The position numbers and the translations under genes were made by a program. DNA of 64,000 nt from Chitinophagaceae bacterium (GTDB taxonomy: Bacteria; Bacteroidota; Bacteroidia; Chitinophagales; Chitinophagaceae). This document shows positions 26,428 to 35,192 of this stretch, piece by piece. Below the pieces are notes generated by a model. The model had not been told where the DNA came from. It saw only the letters and a list, made by a program, of their open reading frames with translations, and made no database searches. The DNA lies in NCBI GenBank assembly GCA_004173235.1, contig SEAC01000030.1, forward strand, positions 89,387 through 153,386, in the 5' to 3' direction. Positions within the stretch are counted from its first letter, which is position 1, and each line of letters begins with the position of its first letter.

Positions 26428-27449
26428 GGCTGTGGAATTTTGATCCGTGTACAAAAGATGTTGTCCTGCACTTCGGTTTGCAACAGGTCGTTGCGGGCGA
26501 AGAGCAAGTAAAGGCGGCGTTGCACCGAGCTGAGCCCGAAGCCTGTCCCTTTGCGCGCAGCGCTCGTTTCGGGGTCGAAGGGATTGCATACTTCAATGAG
26601 CAGGCTGCCTTCCGATTGGCGGGCGTGCACGCGGATGGTAATGTCGTCGGTGGTGTCGTAAAGACCGAACTTGATGGCGTTCTCCACCAGGGGTTGTAGT
26701 AGTAATACGGGAATGGCGAGCCCGGTGCTTTCGTTGATCACTTCTGTTTGCAGCCGGTGGCCAAAGCGCACCTTTTCGATTTCGAGGTACAGCGAGAGGT
26801 GCGCCAGCTCCTCTTCGAAAGGTACCCATTGCCTTTGGTCCTGCTTGAGCGTGCCGCGCAGAAATTCGGACAACTGCTGCACCATCCTGCGCGCATTGCC
26901 CGGGTTGATCCCGATAAGGCTGTTGATGGAGTTGAGGCTGTTGAACAGGAAGTGCGGCTGGAGTTGCTGGCGAAGGTTGTTCAGTTCCGCATCGCGCGAC
27001 AGGGCTTCCGCTTCGCTGCGCCGCCGCTCCATCTCCTGGCGGTCTTGCAGCGTATACCACAACACGCTGAGCAGCGCCATGAAGCTCGTTATGAGCAGGC
27101 CGAAGGCGGCGCGGAAAGGCAGCGAATCGTAAAACAATTGCACGAACGAGGAGGAAACAAAAAGCGGAAGAAACCAGCGCACCAGCAATAGCCAAATGAC
27201 GGTGATCATTGCGCAAAACGCGAGCAGGTGCGCCGCCTTGCTCCGTTCGGGTATGTAGTACCGCAACTTCAGATCGATAAGCCAGCAAAGCGCGGCGAGC
27301 ATCGTGGTGCTCAGTACCGCATCGATAATTGCCGTAAGTCCGTCGACGCCAAAGTGCAGCTCGATCATAAAATGAAACTGCGCGATGGCCCACCAGCCAA
27401 TGCCGGACAGCACGCGGGAACGAACGGATTTATAAAGGGAAACTGGCAA
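26424..27449 (-). CDS. LytS-type sensor histidine kinase
   Basis: About 341 residues. Four hydrophobic segments at the N-terminus (VLSGIGWWAIAQFHFMIELHF; AVLSTTMLAALCWLI; LLAFCAMITVIWLLLVRWFLPLFV; AAFGLLITSFMALLSVLWY), a coiled linker (RQEMERRRSEAEALSRDAELNNLRQQ), the His_kinase motif LQPHFLFNSLNSINSLIG with the acceptor His, and HATPase_c (PLVENAIKFG, GTGFGLSSVQRRL). The track start at 27578 lies inside the upstream DUF4288 gene. No ATG precedes the first span; TTG at 27447-27449 (overlapping the upstream stop) or GTG at 27411-27413 are the candidates. Translationally coupled to the response regulator. Confidence 0.85.
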   Translation of the reverse strand: MPVSLYKSVRSRVLSGIGWWAIAQFHFMIELHFGVDGLTAIIDAVLSTTMLAALCWLIDLKLRYYIPERSKAAHLLAFCAMITVIWLLLVRWFLPLFVSSSFVQLFYDSLPFRAAFGLLITSFMALLSVLWYTLQDRQEMERRRSEAEALSRDAELNNLRQQLQPHFLFNSLNSINSLIGINPGNARRMVQQLSEFLRGTLKQDQRQWVPFEEELAHLSLYLEIEKVRFGHRLQTEVINESTGLAIPVLLLQPLVENAIKFGLYDTTDDITIRVHARQSEGSLLIEVCNPFDPETSAARKGTGFGLSSVQRRLYLLFARNDLLQTEVQDNIFCTRIKIPQP

Positions 27450-27801
27450 AGCTGGAATCGGTTTGTTCGGCGCGCGCGCGGATGCAGTGCGCCTTGTAGT
27501 GAACGAAATTAACGTAGGCGGAGGCATCATCCGTTTCGCGCACCTGCGAATACAATTCAGCGCCATCCAGCTGCGCATGCAGCGGGTACAACTCCGGTAT
27601 GTTTACGAAGGTCCAGGCTACGAGTTGCGCGTCCTGGTTGCGGAAGCGTTCCTCGCCGGCGAGTCCGATCTCCGTGGCGCGCTCCAGCGCTTCGGCTTCG
27701 GTGGATGCCTGGAGCAGCCGCAGCTGCTCGTCAAACTGCGCCTGGTGCTGTCCGTCGCCGCAGGTAATGCGGTATACGATTTTTGCTAGGAACCATTGCA
27801 T
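27430..27801 (-). CDS. DUF4288 domain protein
   Basis: A 123-residue cytoplasmic protein that matches DUF4288 along its whole length: WFLAKIVYRITCGDGQHQAQFDEQLRLLQA, then EALERATEIGLAGEERFRN, WTFVNIPELYPL and DGAELYSQVRE. The family has no known function. It overlaps the start of the sensor kinase gene, so it is the first gene of a three-gene group with the kinase and the LytTR regulator. Confidence 0.87.
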   Translation of the reverse strand: MQWFLAKIVYRITCGDGQHQAQFDEQLRLLQASTEAEALERATEIGLAGEERFRNQDAQLVAWTFVNIPELYPLHAQLDGAELYSQVRETDDASAYVNFVHYKAHCIRARAEQTDSSFASFPL

Positions 27802-27832
27802 GGGGGGAGGTTTTGGGTTCTGTGGTTCGGGA

Positions 27833-28654
27833 TCAGAAGCTGCGGATCTCTACGCCGCCGAAGACGCAGGTGCCGTCGAGGAGGATGCGTTTGTGCGGGG
27901 CGGGGCTGGTGGCCGGCGGGCGCTTGTCGTCTACACCGCCAAACACCGCTACGATGTCGCTTTGCACTTCCCAGTCGGGGGGGATGATGAGTTTGGTGCC
28001 GCCAAAAACGTTGGTGCAATCGATGCGCACGGGCTGCGAGAAGTCGGCCTGCGTGAGGTTGATCTCCGCGCCGCCCATAAAGGTGACGATCTCACCGCCG
28101 CGGAACTCCTTGCTGAGCACGTTCTTTTTTACGCCACCAAAAACGGCGGTGATGTCAATGCGCTCTGTAGCTCCTAGGGGTTCCGCACTGCCGGGTAGCA
28201 CCGGGGCCGAAGCATCGGCTTCAGCAACCGGCGCGGAAGCGAAAGGGCCGGCGCCCTCCTCCGGGAAGCGGTTGCGGCGCGGTTTCAGGATGAATACAAG
28301 GCCCAGGAAAATGAGTACGGCCGGCCCTATGTAGGGGCGCACAAACGTGAAGTCGTTGAATTCGCCGAGCAGGTTGAGCACGCCGATGCCGATGGGAATG
28401 ATCCAGCCAAACCCATGGAAGCGGTGACGCGCGCCTACCCATAGGCCGATACCGATAAGGAGTACGGGCCAGGTAAACAACCAGCCGGGGAATAATACAC
28501 CTGCCTGGCGTGCGAGGAGCAACCCGCCAACGATAAGAAGGAAAAGCCCGGTCCACACGCGGCCACCCTTGTGGCGCTGTGCGCGGCGGTCCCAGCGGGC
28601 CTCCCAGCGCTGCTGCATGTATTCAGCCTTATTGCGAAAGTCTCTTTGGTCCAT
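27833..28654 (-). CDS. LiaF-like membrane protein with DUF5668 domain
   Basis: A 273-residue protein. A basic N-terminus is followed by four membrane spans (WTGLFLLIVGGLLLARQAGVLFPGW; LFTWPVLLIGIGLWVG; GWIIPIGIGVLNLL; YIGPAVLIFLGLVFIL), which is the DUF5668 unit. Residues ~165-273 form the beta-helix-like LiaF/cell-wall-active antibiotic response domain with repeated FGGVK / FGGTK / FGGVE motifs. LiaF proteins sense or regulate envelope stress in Firmicutes; in Bacteroidota the domain is often next to LytS/LytT systems, as it is here. It lies 31 bases upstream of the DUF4288 gene and probably belongs to the same operon. Confidence 0.88.
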   Translation of the reverse strand: MDQRDFRNKAEYMQQRWEARWDRRAQRHKGGRVWTGLFLLIVGGLLLARQAGVLFPGWLFTWPVLLIGIGLWVGARHRFHGFGWIIPIGIGVLNLLGEFNDFTFVRPYIGPAVLIFLGLVFILKPRRNRFPEEGAGPFASAPVAEADASAPVLPGSAEPLGATERIDITAVFGGVKKNVLSKEFRGGEIVTFMGGAEINLTQADFSQPVRIDCTNVFGGTKLIIPPDWEVQSDIVAVFGGVDDKRPPATSPAPHKRILLDGTCVFGGVEIRSF

Positions 28655-28814
28655 GATGATTTCTTTTCAGCAAAGAAAGCAGGCGTGGACGCTGTGGGCA
28701 AGACGCAATAGGGGAGCAGCACCTTTTTTACCGGTAAGCTGCGGGAAGGAACCGGTGAATGGGGCTTGCTTCGTCGATCGAGCATCGTTAAGAGTGATCG
28801 CGAAGTGCTGGAAG

Positions 28815-29378
28815 TCAATCGAGCGTATCGATCCGGCGCACGGAAGCACCGAAGCGCTCCTCGAGGTAGCGGCCCAGCCGGTCGGCGGTCTGCTCCCTGG
28901 TCTCACCGTCCCGCTCTTCAAACGTATCCAGTGCGCGTGCCACGGCATTGAGCAGCAGGTCGTAGCGCTCGAAGCTTTCGCGCAGCACGGCCTCGTCGCC
29001 GGTTTCCCAGTAGCGGCTTTCGTCCGACAATTCGAACTCGCTGAAGTATTCCTTCGAAAGCCACCGAAAAAGATCGATAACGGCTTTGTGCGCATCGGCG
29101 CCGGCGTATTGCGTTTTTACGATGATGCCTTTTACGGCTTCATCAGGTTCCAGTTTCAAGGCAACGTACCGGAAGTCAGTGAGCAATCCGTCTGCATCGA
29201 AGGTGAGGCTGAGTGGCTCGCTGCCATCGGGCGCAAAGAACAGGCCTTCCGCACCGGGTTGGTTGAAGCGCTTGTGTTCCCATTCCAATTCGCAGCAGAT
29301 GTATTCGACCGCACTGAAAAGTTGCGGCAGGAGGGCGCGATCTTTAATGCGTCCCTGGTAATAGATGGAAAGGCCCAT
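28815..29378 (-). CDS. Hypothetical cytoplasmic protein
   Basis: A 187-residue protein if translation starts at MGLSIYYQGRIKDRALL; the 27 residues upstream in the track are rejected. It has no signal peptide or membrane span. Features: a beta-hairpin start, an acidic C-terminal half (DLFRWLSKEYFSEFELSDESRYWETGDEAVLRESFERYDLL) and a helical end (TREQTADRLGRYLEERFGASVRRIDTLD). I recognise no family. It stands alone between the LiaF-like gene and the AraC regulator, all on the same strand. Confidence 0.78.
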   Translation of the reverse strand: MGLSIYYQGRIKDRALLPQLFSAVEYICCELEWEHKRFNQPGAEGLFFAPDGSEPLSLTFDADGLLTDFRYVALKLEPDEAVKGIIVKTQYAGADAHKAVIDLFRWLSKEYFSEFELSDESRYWETGDEAVLRESFERYDLLLNAVARALDTFEERDGETREQTADRLGRYLEERFGASVRRIDTLD

Positions 29379-29458
29379 GGTGATTGTTTTTCCAAAACTC
29401 CCACAGCCTGCAGCCGCCACCAAGGGATTTCCCCCACTGTTAAATGGGTTTTTTCCCA

Positions 29459-30460
29459 CTAATCCGTGGCCGCTTCCTCGGGGATGCGGTGCCGGCTGTA
29501 CTTGCCGCGGTATTGCACCGGCGACAGGCCCGTGAACTTTCTGAAGATGGTGCGGAAGGCTTTTGGATCGTTATAACCCACGTCGTACATCACCTCGTTC
29601 ACGTTGTCGCGCGTGGATTCCAGGCGGTACTTGGCGGCTTCGATCTTTACGCGTTGAATGTATTCGGCGATCGTATTGGCAGTTGCCTTTTTAAAGCGTC
29701 GTTCGAGGTTGCGCCGGCCGATGGCAAAGCGCACCGCCAGGTCGTCCACACTCAGCTTGTCGGCATAGTGTTGTTCGATGAAATCCTGCGCATCGCGTAT
29801 GGGTGCGTCCTCGTGATTTTTTTGTCCTTTGAAAACAATGAACGGTGACTGGCTTTCGCGATCCATGTCGATCATGAACACCTTCGCCGTCTGGATGGCG
29901 ATGGCGCGGCCGGCGTATTTTTCAATCAGATAAAGCAGCAGGTTGGTGAACGTAAGTGCGCCGCCGCTGGTGCAGATGCCACCTTCATCGGTAAGGATCT
30001 TGTCGGGGAGCAGCAGCACTTCGGGGAAGCGCTCACGAAAGGCCGCGGCAGCGCTCCAGTGCGTGGTGCACGGCTTGCCCTTTAGCAAACCGGTTTGCGC
30101 CAGCAGGAAGGAGCCGAGGCAGAACGAAGCAATGCAGGCTCCCTCCGCGTGTTGCTTTTTCAGCCAGGGCACCCACGCTTCGTTGCGCTCGAGCGCCGCT
30201 GCCAGGTCGCCGCCCTGCAAGGCCGGAATGAGTATGAGGTCGCTGTGCCTGATCTCCGACACGAGTGCGTGTGGATGCACCACGAACAAACCTTTGCGCA
30301 GCCCGGTATGGGAAGTAAGTCCCACCAGCTGCACGTTGAAGAGCGGCGCTTTCCCTTCGGCACGCAGGAAGTTGTTCACTTCGGTGAGGATCTGGTAGCT
30401 GGCTTCGATATGGGTGAGGCTGCAATCGCCCTCGGGTATAAGTATCGATACGTGGAGCAT
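29459..30460 (-). CDS. GlxA-like transcriptional regulator (DJ-1/PfpI plus AraC HTH)
   Basis: A 333-residue regulator with an N-terminal DJ-1/PfpI amidotransferase-like domain (1-~190), including the nucleophile-elbow region ACIASFCLGSFLLAQTGLL with a Cys, and a C-terminal AraC/XylS helix-turn-helix pair (~225-320): VDDLAVRFAIGRRNLERRFKKATANTIAEYIQRVKIEAAKYRLE and VNEVMYDVGYNDPKAFRTIFRKFTGLSPVQYRGKY. Members of this group control transport or catabolic genes in response to small molecules. No target gene is obvious nearby. Confidence 0.92.
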   Translation of the reverse strand: MLHVSILIPEGDCSLTHIEASYQILTEVNNFLRAEGKAPLFNVQLVGLTSHTGLRKGLFVVHPHALVSEIRHSDLILIPALQGGDLAAALERNEAWVPWLKKQHAEGACIASFCLGSFLLAQTGLLKGKPCTTHWSAAAAFRERFPEVLLLPDKILTDEGGICTSGGALTFTNLLLYLIEKYAGRAIAIQTAKVFMIDMDRESQSPFIVFKGQKNHEDAPIRDAQDFIEQHYADKLSVDDLAVRFAIGRRNLERRFKKATANTIAEYIQRVKIEAAKYRLESTRDNVNEVMYDVGYNDPKAFRTIFRKFTGLSPVQYRGKYSRHRIPEEAATD

Positions 30461-30579
30461 GGTGGGATGGTTATGGCCTCAGCCCGTAAGTGCAGTGCCG
30501 TGCCTGTTTGCACCGGCTGCCGATGCGGTGGTTGTTGCCGGAAATTACCGCTTTTTCGGACAGTCTTTGCAGGGCGACG

Positions 30580-30657
30580 TTTTTGTTCCTCCGAGCGTCG
30601 CGCTTTTTGTCCCTCCGAGCGTCGCGTTTTTTGTCCCTCCGAGCGAAGCGAGGAGTC
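30580..30657. repeat. 24-bp tandem repeat, three copies, ending in a palindromic element
   Basis: Units of 24 bp (core TCCGAGCGTCGCG preceded by a T-run) repeat at exact 24-base spacing. The last copy changes into CTCCGAGCGAAGCGAGGAG at 30637-30655, which is itself nearly palindromic. This end element recurs, inverted, at 31056-31076 (20 of 21 bases identical), on the other side of the GIY-YIG gene. The stop codon of that gene lies in the element. Confidence 0.85.
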
Positions 30658-30985
30658 ACCGCAGCAGCCACCCTGGTGGTGGTGGCCATGTATTGAAGAA
30701 GCGTGTATTGAGAAATGCCCATTCAGGGTTTTGCCGATTGATCAAAGCCACCTTTTTCGGCCGCGACCATCCCTTTATTTCCTTCTCACGCTGTATAGCA
30801 TTGAGGATGTAGGGGGTTTCTTCATAATATAGAAGGTAATGTGTGTTATATCTGGCCGTGAAATTCGATAGCCCATTGTAATGCTCCAGCAATCGGGCCT
30901 GCAGGTTGTTCGTAACGCCAGTATATAGCACCGTACGGTGGACGTTGGTAACGATGTAGGTGAAATAGCTTCGTTTACGCGGCAT
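30656..30985 (-). CDS. Stand-alone GIY-YIG nuclease-domain protein
   Basis: A 109-residue single-domain protein of the UPF0213/YhbQ-like GIY-YIG group: FTYIVTNVHRTVLYTGVTNNLQARLLEHYNGL, with the YIV...YTG motif, the Arg of NNLQARL and a Glu in INAIQREKEIKGWSR at the expected place. GIY-YIG domains cut DNA, though the role of this small group is unclear. The C-terminal ~15 residues (FFNTWPPPPGWLLR) enter repeat DNA and the stop sits in an inverted repeat whose partner is upstream of the start, so gene and repeats form one unit of about 440 bp. Confidence 0.9.
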   Translation of the reverse strand: MPRKRSYFTYIVTNVHRTVLYTGVTNNLQARLLEHYNGLSNFTARYNTHYLLYYEETPYILNAIQREKEIKGWSRPKKVALINRQNPEWAFLNTRFFNTWPPPPGWLLR

Positions 30986-31055
30986 CGCCCGAAGCTACCA
31001 ACAGTCGTGAAGCTATCCATGGGAAAAAGAACAGGATTTGGTGGTGTTTTTCCCA

Positions 31056-31076
31056 GACTCCTCGCTGCGCTCGGAG
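31056..31076. repeat. Inverted partner of the palindromic element flanking the GIY-YIG gene
   Basis: GACTCCTCGCTGCGCTCGG-type 21-base element, reverse complement of 30637-30657 with one mismatch. Confidence 0.82.
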
Positions 31077-31080
31077 TAAC

Positions 31081-31105
31081 AAAAGCCCCGCGGAGCGGGG
31101 CTTTT
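31081..31105. terminator. Intrinsic terminator after secA
   Basis: Perfect 11-bp stem AAAAGCCCCGC / GCGGGGCTTTT with a 3-base loop, symmetric and so usable in both directions; it lies 77 bases beyond the secA stop. Confidence 0.85.
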
Positions 31106-31143
31106 GTGCGATCACTTTTGTGCTGCATATGGCGGCGAAACGC

Positions 31144-31191
31144 ACATCAGACATCAGACATCCGACATCCGACATCCGACATCAGACATCG
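31144..31191. repeat. 7-bp array, ACATC-anchored, about seven units
   Basis: Units ACATCAG, ACATCAG, ACATCCG, ACATCCG, ACATCCG, ACATCAG, then partial. The secA stop codon (31182-31184) and its last two to three codons lie in the array. Confidence 0.88.
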
Positions 31192-34100
31192 TCCTTCCCG
31201 TGGCAGTTCTTGTATTTCTTTCCGCTACCGCAAGGGCAAGGATCGTTGCGGCCCACTTTCGGGCCTACGCGCACGGGCTCCTGCTTCACCTGCACGTCGT
31301 CGTGCGTGGGATCGAAGTAGTCCTGCTCGTTGGCGGCATAGTCCTGGCCGCGTGCATCGATCTCTGCTTTGTTCTCCTGCAGCTGGCTCATATCGGTCGG
31401 CATCGGACGGCCTTCCAGGATGCGCTCCTGCGCCACGTCGCCATCGCGCGAAGGAAGCTGCGCGTGGCAGAGGAACGAAACGATCTCGCGGTTCATACCC
31501 GTGCTCATCTGGCGGAAGAGGTTGAAGGCTTCCACCTTATATACTACCAGCGGATCTTTCTGTTCGAGGTATACCGTCTGCACGCTTTGCTTCAGGTCGT
31601 CCATTGCACGCAGGTGCTCTTTCCACGAGTCGTCGATGATGGCGAGCGTGATGTTGCGCTCCATCGTATCGGTAAGGTAGCGGCCTTTCGATTCCAGCAC
31701 CTTACCCGTTTGCATGTAGATGGTCATTTCCTTGCGGCCATCGCGGAAGGGCACCTGCACCATGGCCTGCGCCATGTGCGCCCCCTGCTGGCGAAGCATG
31801 CCTTCAAACACTTCCGTTGCCTCCTGCTGCATCAGCACTTTGTGCGCATCGTAAGCAGCCACGGCTTCGTTGTACAGCTGCTCGGCAAGCGCATGCACGC
31901 TGCCCGACTTGAACGTGTCTTCGTCGATCGCCGTTTCGGTAGCGAAGTTGATGATGCAGGCTGCGCGGAATCCTTCGAAGTCTTCGTTCTCGCGGTAGGT
32001 AGCAACGAGGTCTTCTGCAACCGACATGAACGCGTTGTCAATGTCGAGCGCGAGGCGGTCGCCGAAGAGGGCGTGGTTGCGGCGCTCATACACGGCGTTG
32101 CGCTGCATGTTCATCACGTCATCATACTCCAGCAGTCGCTTGCGGATGCCGAAGTTGTTTTCTTCCACCTTGCGCTGCGCGCGCTCGATGGACTTGGTGA
32201 TCATCGAATGCTGGATCACTTCGCCTTCCTTGTATCCAAAGCGGTCCATCAGCCCGGCGATGCGCTCCGATCCGAACATGCGCATCAGGTCGTCTTCGAG
32301 GGCTACGAAGAATTGCGATGTACCCGGGTCGCCCTGGCGGCCGGCGCGGCCGCGCAACTGGCGGTCCACACGGCGGCTTTCGTGGCGCTCCGTACCAATG
32401 ATGGCCAGGCCACCGGCTTCTTTCACGCCTGGTCCGAGCTTGATGTCGGTACCCCGACCTGCCATGTTGGTGGCGATCGTTACGGCGCCGGCAAAGCCCG
32501 CTTCGGCAACGATCTGTGCTTCGCGTGCGTGCTGCTTGGCGTTGAGCACGTTGTGGGGGATGTTATTTGCTTTCAGCGTACGGCTAAGCAGCTCGGAGAT
32601 CTCCACCGAGGTGGTACCCACCAGCACCGGGCGGCCTGCTTCGCGCAGCTTCATCACTTCTTCGATAACGGCGCCGAATTTTTCGCGCTTTGTTTTGTAT
32701 ACGAGGTCCTGCGAGTCTTTCCTCGAAATCGGGATATTCGTGGGGATCGTTACTACATCGAGCTTGTAGATGCTCCAGAATTCGCCCGCTTCCGTTTCGG
32801 CCGTACCGGTCATGCCGGCCAGCTTGTGGTACATACGGAAGTAGTTCTGCAGCGTGATGGTGGCGTAGGTCTGCGTGGCGTCTTCGATCTTCACGCCTTC
32901 CTTTGCTTCGATCGCCTGGTGGAGGCCGTCGGAGTAGCGGCGGCCTTCCATGATACGGCCGGTCTGCTCGTCCACGAGTTTCACCTGGCGGTCTTCCGTT
33001 ACGATGTATTCTACGTCGTTGTCGAAGAGGGTGTAGGCCTTGAGCAGCTGCTGCACCGTGTGGATGCGGTCGCTCTTGGCGCTGTAGTCGTTGTAGAGGG
33101 TCTCTTTTTCCTGCAGCTTTTCTTCGGGCGTGCGGTCGCTGCTGTCGATCTCGGCGGCGCGCAGGTTGATGTCGGGCAGGATGAAGAATTCAGGGTCTTC
33201 GCCGGCACGCGTGATGGTGGCGAGGCCTTTGTCGGTGAGGTCTACCGACTTCTGCTTTTCGTCGATGGAGAACAGCAGTTCTTCATCTGCGATGTGCATG
33301 TGGCGTTGCTGGTCGCCGATGTAGTAGTTCTCGGCTTTCTGGAGTTTTACGCGGATGCCGGGTTCGCTGAGGTATTTGATCAGCGGGCCATACTTCGGAA
33401 GGCCGCGGTATGCGCGGTAGAGGTAGAGGCCGCCACCTGCTTTCGGATCGTCGTCGTCGGCAGCGATGCGCTTTTTCGCTTCGTTGAGGAAGCCGCGCAC
33501 GAGGCGCTCCTGTGCTTCCACCAGCGAAGCCACGCGGGGCTTCAGCGTAAGGAATTCCTGCTGGTCGCCTTTGGGCACGGGGCCCGAGATGATGAGCGGC
33601 GTACGCGCATCGTCAATCAGCACGGAGTCCACTTCATCCACCATCGCAAAGTGGTGCTTGCGTTGCACCATCTCTTCGGGGCTGTGCACCATGTTGTCGC
33701 GCAGGTAGTCGAAGCCGAATTCGTTGTTGGTGCCGTAGGTGATATCCGCCATATAGGCTTTGCGGCGCGCTTCGGAGTTGGGCTGGTGTTTGTCGATGCA
33801 ATCCACGCGCAGGCCAAGCCATTCGAAGATGGGGCCGTTCCATTCGGAGTCGCGGCGTGCGAGGTAGTCGTTCACCGTCACCACGTGCACGCCTTCGCCG
33901 GCGAGCGCGTTGATGTAGGAGGGGAGTGTAGATACGAGGGTTTTACCTTCACCGGTGGCCATCTCGGCGATCTTGCCGGAGTGGAGCACGGCACCACCAA
34001 TCAGCTGCACGTCGTAGTGCACCATGTTCCAGGTAACCGTTCCGCCTGCGGCCGTCCAGGTGTTGGAAAAGATGGATTTGTCGCCTTCGATGCGGATGTA

Positions 34101-34538
34101 GTTCTTTCCTTCTGCGGCCAGCGCGCGGTCGAGGTCGGTGGCGGTGGATACGAGCTCGGCGTTTTCCTTGAAGCGGCGGGCTGTTTCCTTCACCACGGCA
34201 AAAGCCTCGGCGGTGATCTCTTTGAGCACCTCTTCGATCTTCTGGTCGCGTTCTTTTTTGAGCTTGTCTACGTCCTGGTAGATGGCGTCTTTGCCGGCCA
34301 GGTCGCTGTGGGGGAGGGCCTCGGCTTCGGCATTGGTGGCCGCGATGCGGGCGTCAATGTCGGTGAGGTGCTCGGCGATGCGGGCGCGGAAGGCGGCCGT
34401 TTTGCCACGGAGGTCGTCGTTGGAAAGCGAAGCGAAAGCCTGGAATTGCTCCTGGATCTTGCCCACGATGGGCTGAATGGCCTTCACGTCTTTTTCCGAC
34501 TTGCTGCCACCAAAGATTTTCGAAAGGAAACCGATCAT
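31182..34538 (-). CDS. secA: Preprotein translocase ATPase SecA
   Basis: A 1118-residue motor of the Sec translocon, of the length usual for Bacteroidota, starting at MIGFLSKIFGG; the 58 residues added by the track are rejected. Walker A MATGEGKTL, the DEAD-type MVDEVDSVLIDDARTPL, the GRAGRQGDPG helicase motif in NBD2 and the preprotein cross-linking domain are all present. The C-terminal zinc-binding SEC-C motif (VGRNDPCPCGSGKKYKNCHG) is intact. The terminal GKDDV and the stop codon overlap a 7-bp array. A TATCTTTG box 110 bases upstream implies a moderately long 5' leader, which could carry regulation. Confidence 0.98.
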   Translation of the reverse strand: MIGFLSKIFGGSKSEKDVKAIQPIVGKIQEQFQAFASLSNDDLRGKTAAFRARIAEHLTDIDARIAATNAEAEALPHSDLAGKDAIYQDVDKLKKERDQKIEEVLKEITAEAFAVVKETARRFKENAELVSTATDLDRALAAEGKNYIRIEGDKSIFSNTWTAAGGTVTWNMVHYDVQLIGGAVLHSGKIAEMATGEGKTLVSTLPSYINALAGEGVHVVTVNDYLARRDSEWNGPIFEWLGLRVDCIDKHQPNSEARRKAYMADITYGTNNEFGFDYLRDNMVHSPEEMVQRKHHFAMVDEVDSVLIDDARTPLIISGPVPKGDQQEFLTLKPRVASLVEAQERLVRGFLNEAKKRIAADDDDPKAGGGLYLYRAYRGLPKYGPLIKYLSEPGIRVKLQKAENYYIGDQQRHMHIADEELLFSIDEKQKSVDLTDKGLATITRAGEDPEFFILPDINLRAAEIDSSDRTPEEKLQEKETLYNDYSAKSDRIHTVQQLLKAYTLFDNDVEYIVTEDRQVKLVDEQTGRIMEGRRYSDGLHQAIEAKEGVKIEDATQTYATITLQNYFRMYHKLAGMTGTAETEAGEFWSIYKLDVVTIPTNIPISRKDSQDLVYKTKREKFGAVIEEVMKLREAGRPVLVGTTSVEISELLSRTLKANNIPHNVLNAKQHAREAQIVAEAGFAGAVTIATNMAGRGTDIKLGPGVKEAGGLAIIGTERHESRRVDRQLRGRAGRQGDPGTSQFFVALEDDLMRMFGSERIAGLMDRFGYKEGEVIQHSMITKSIERAQRKVEENNFGIRKRLLEYDDVMNMQRNAVYERRNHALFGDRLALDIDNAFMSVAEDLVATYRENEDFEGFRAACIINFATETAIDEDTFKSGSVHALAEQLYNEAVAAYDAHKVLMQQEATEVFEGMLRQQGAHMAQAMVQVPFRDGRKEMTIYMQTGKVLESKGRYLTDTMERNITLAIIDDSWKEHLRAMDDLKQSVQTVYLEQKDPLVVYKVEAFNLFRQMSTGMNREIVSFLCHAQLPSRDGDVAQERILEGRPMPTDMSQLQENKAEIDARGQDYAANEQDYFDPTHDDVQVKQEPVRVGPKVGRNDPCPCGSGKKYKNCHGKDDV

Positions 34539-34648
34539 AATAACGTTTCTAAGTTTTATTGGTTGCGATCCGCCGCCAAAGCGGCCGGGAACGCCTGTCC
34601 GGTCAAAAAGGGTGCTAATGGGCTTTTGAGGCCAATTTGACAGGGCGC

Positions 34649-34656
34649 CAAAGATA
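34649..34656 (-). promoter_or_regulatory. -7 box upstream of secA
   Basis: TATCTTTG on the minus strand, 110 bases before the secA start. No -33 TTTG is evident. Confidence 0.5.
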
Positions 34657-35192
34657 GCCTTTTTTGCCTTGGAAAGCGGTGCGGAAGGGGGTAAAACCGA
34701 AGGTGGGCGCACCTATTTTAACCAAAGTGGCGGGTGTGGGATGCGAGGCCGGCTCACCTACCGGGCATCGCCTATCTGGCGGGGGTGTGAAAACCGGGCT
34801 GGCAGAATGACGCGATTGCCTGTAAAGGAGGGGTTGAAGAGGTTCAGCGACCGCAGTGCGATAACGCCCCACGCGACACTGCTTCTTACCCTCGTTGCGG
34901 CTTGCCGCGCCCGCCGCATCACGACTGCCTGCTCTGCTGCCACCCTGCCGCGCACAGCGCCTCGCCCCGTTGTAGGGGCACAGAGCCACCGCGCGCCTGC
35001 CGCGGGGTACCCCACTACCTCTATGCTGCCCTCCCGCGCCCGGCGCGGCGCCCCTTTGTAGCCCTAAGCGAGCGCGCCGCGCCGGGCGCGGCTCAACTGA
35101 TGAGTGAAAATCAATGCGTTAGAAAAAAAGGGCCCGCACGGCATAAAATCGCGCAATAAGCAGTTAACTTAAAGGGACTAAAACCAATAACG
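34657..35192. other. Long GC-rich intergenic region without a convincing gene
   Basis: More than 500 bases between the secA promoter and the DUF6261 gene. The short ORFs in the track here have no recognisable motifs and overlap each other on both strands, so I call none. The right half is very GC-rich and strongly folded, including GCCCC/GGGGC hairpins near 34971 and the 18-bp inverted repeat at 35034. No RNA family is recognised. Confidence 0.6.
35034..35091. repeat. Perfect 18-bp inverted repeat, 22-base loop
   Basis: Arms CCGCGCCCGGCGCGGCGC (35034-35051) and its exact reverse complement (35074-35091). There is no T-run after it, so it is not a standard terminator. Confidence 0.85.

Noticed and set aside
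31104-34640. 1178-aa ORF on the plus strand opposite secA
   Set aside because: It is an antisense shadow of secA produced by high GC and codon bias; its translation is His/Val-rich with no family signature, while the minus strand encodes complete SecA.
34669-35159. Short ORFs on both strands between secA and the DUF6261 gene
   Set aside because: No motif, signal peptide or start context; they overlap each other and a strong inverted repeat, so chance ORFs in GC-rich DNA are more likely.
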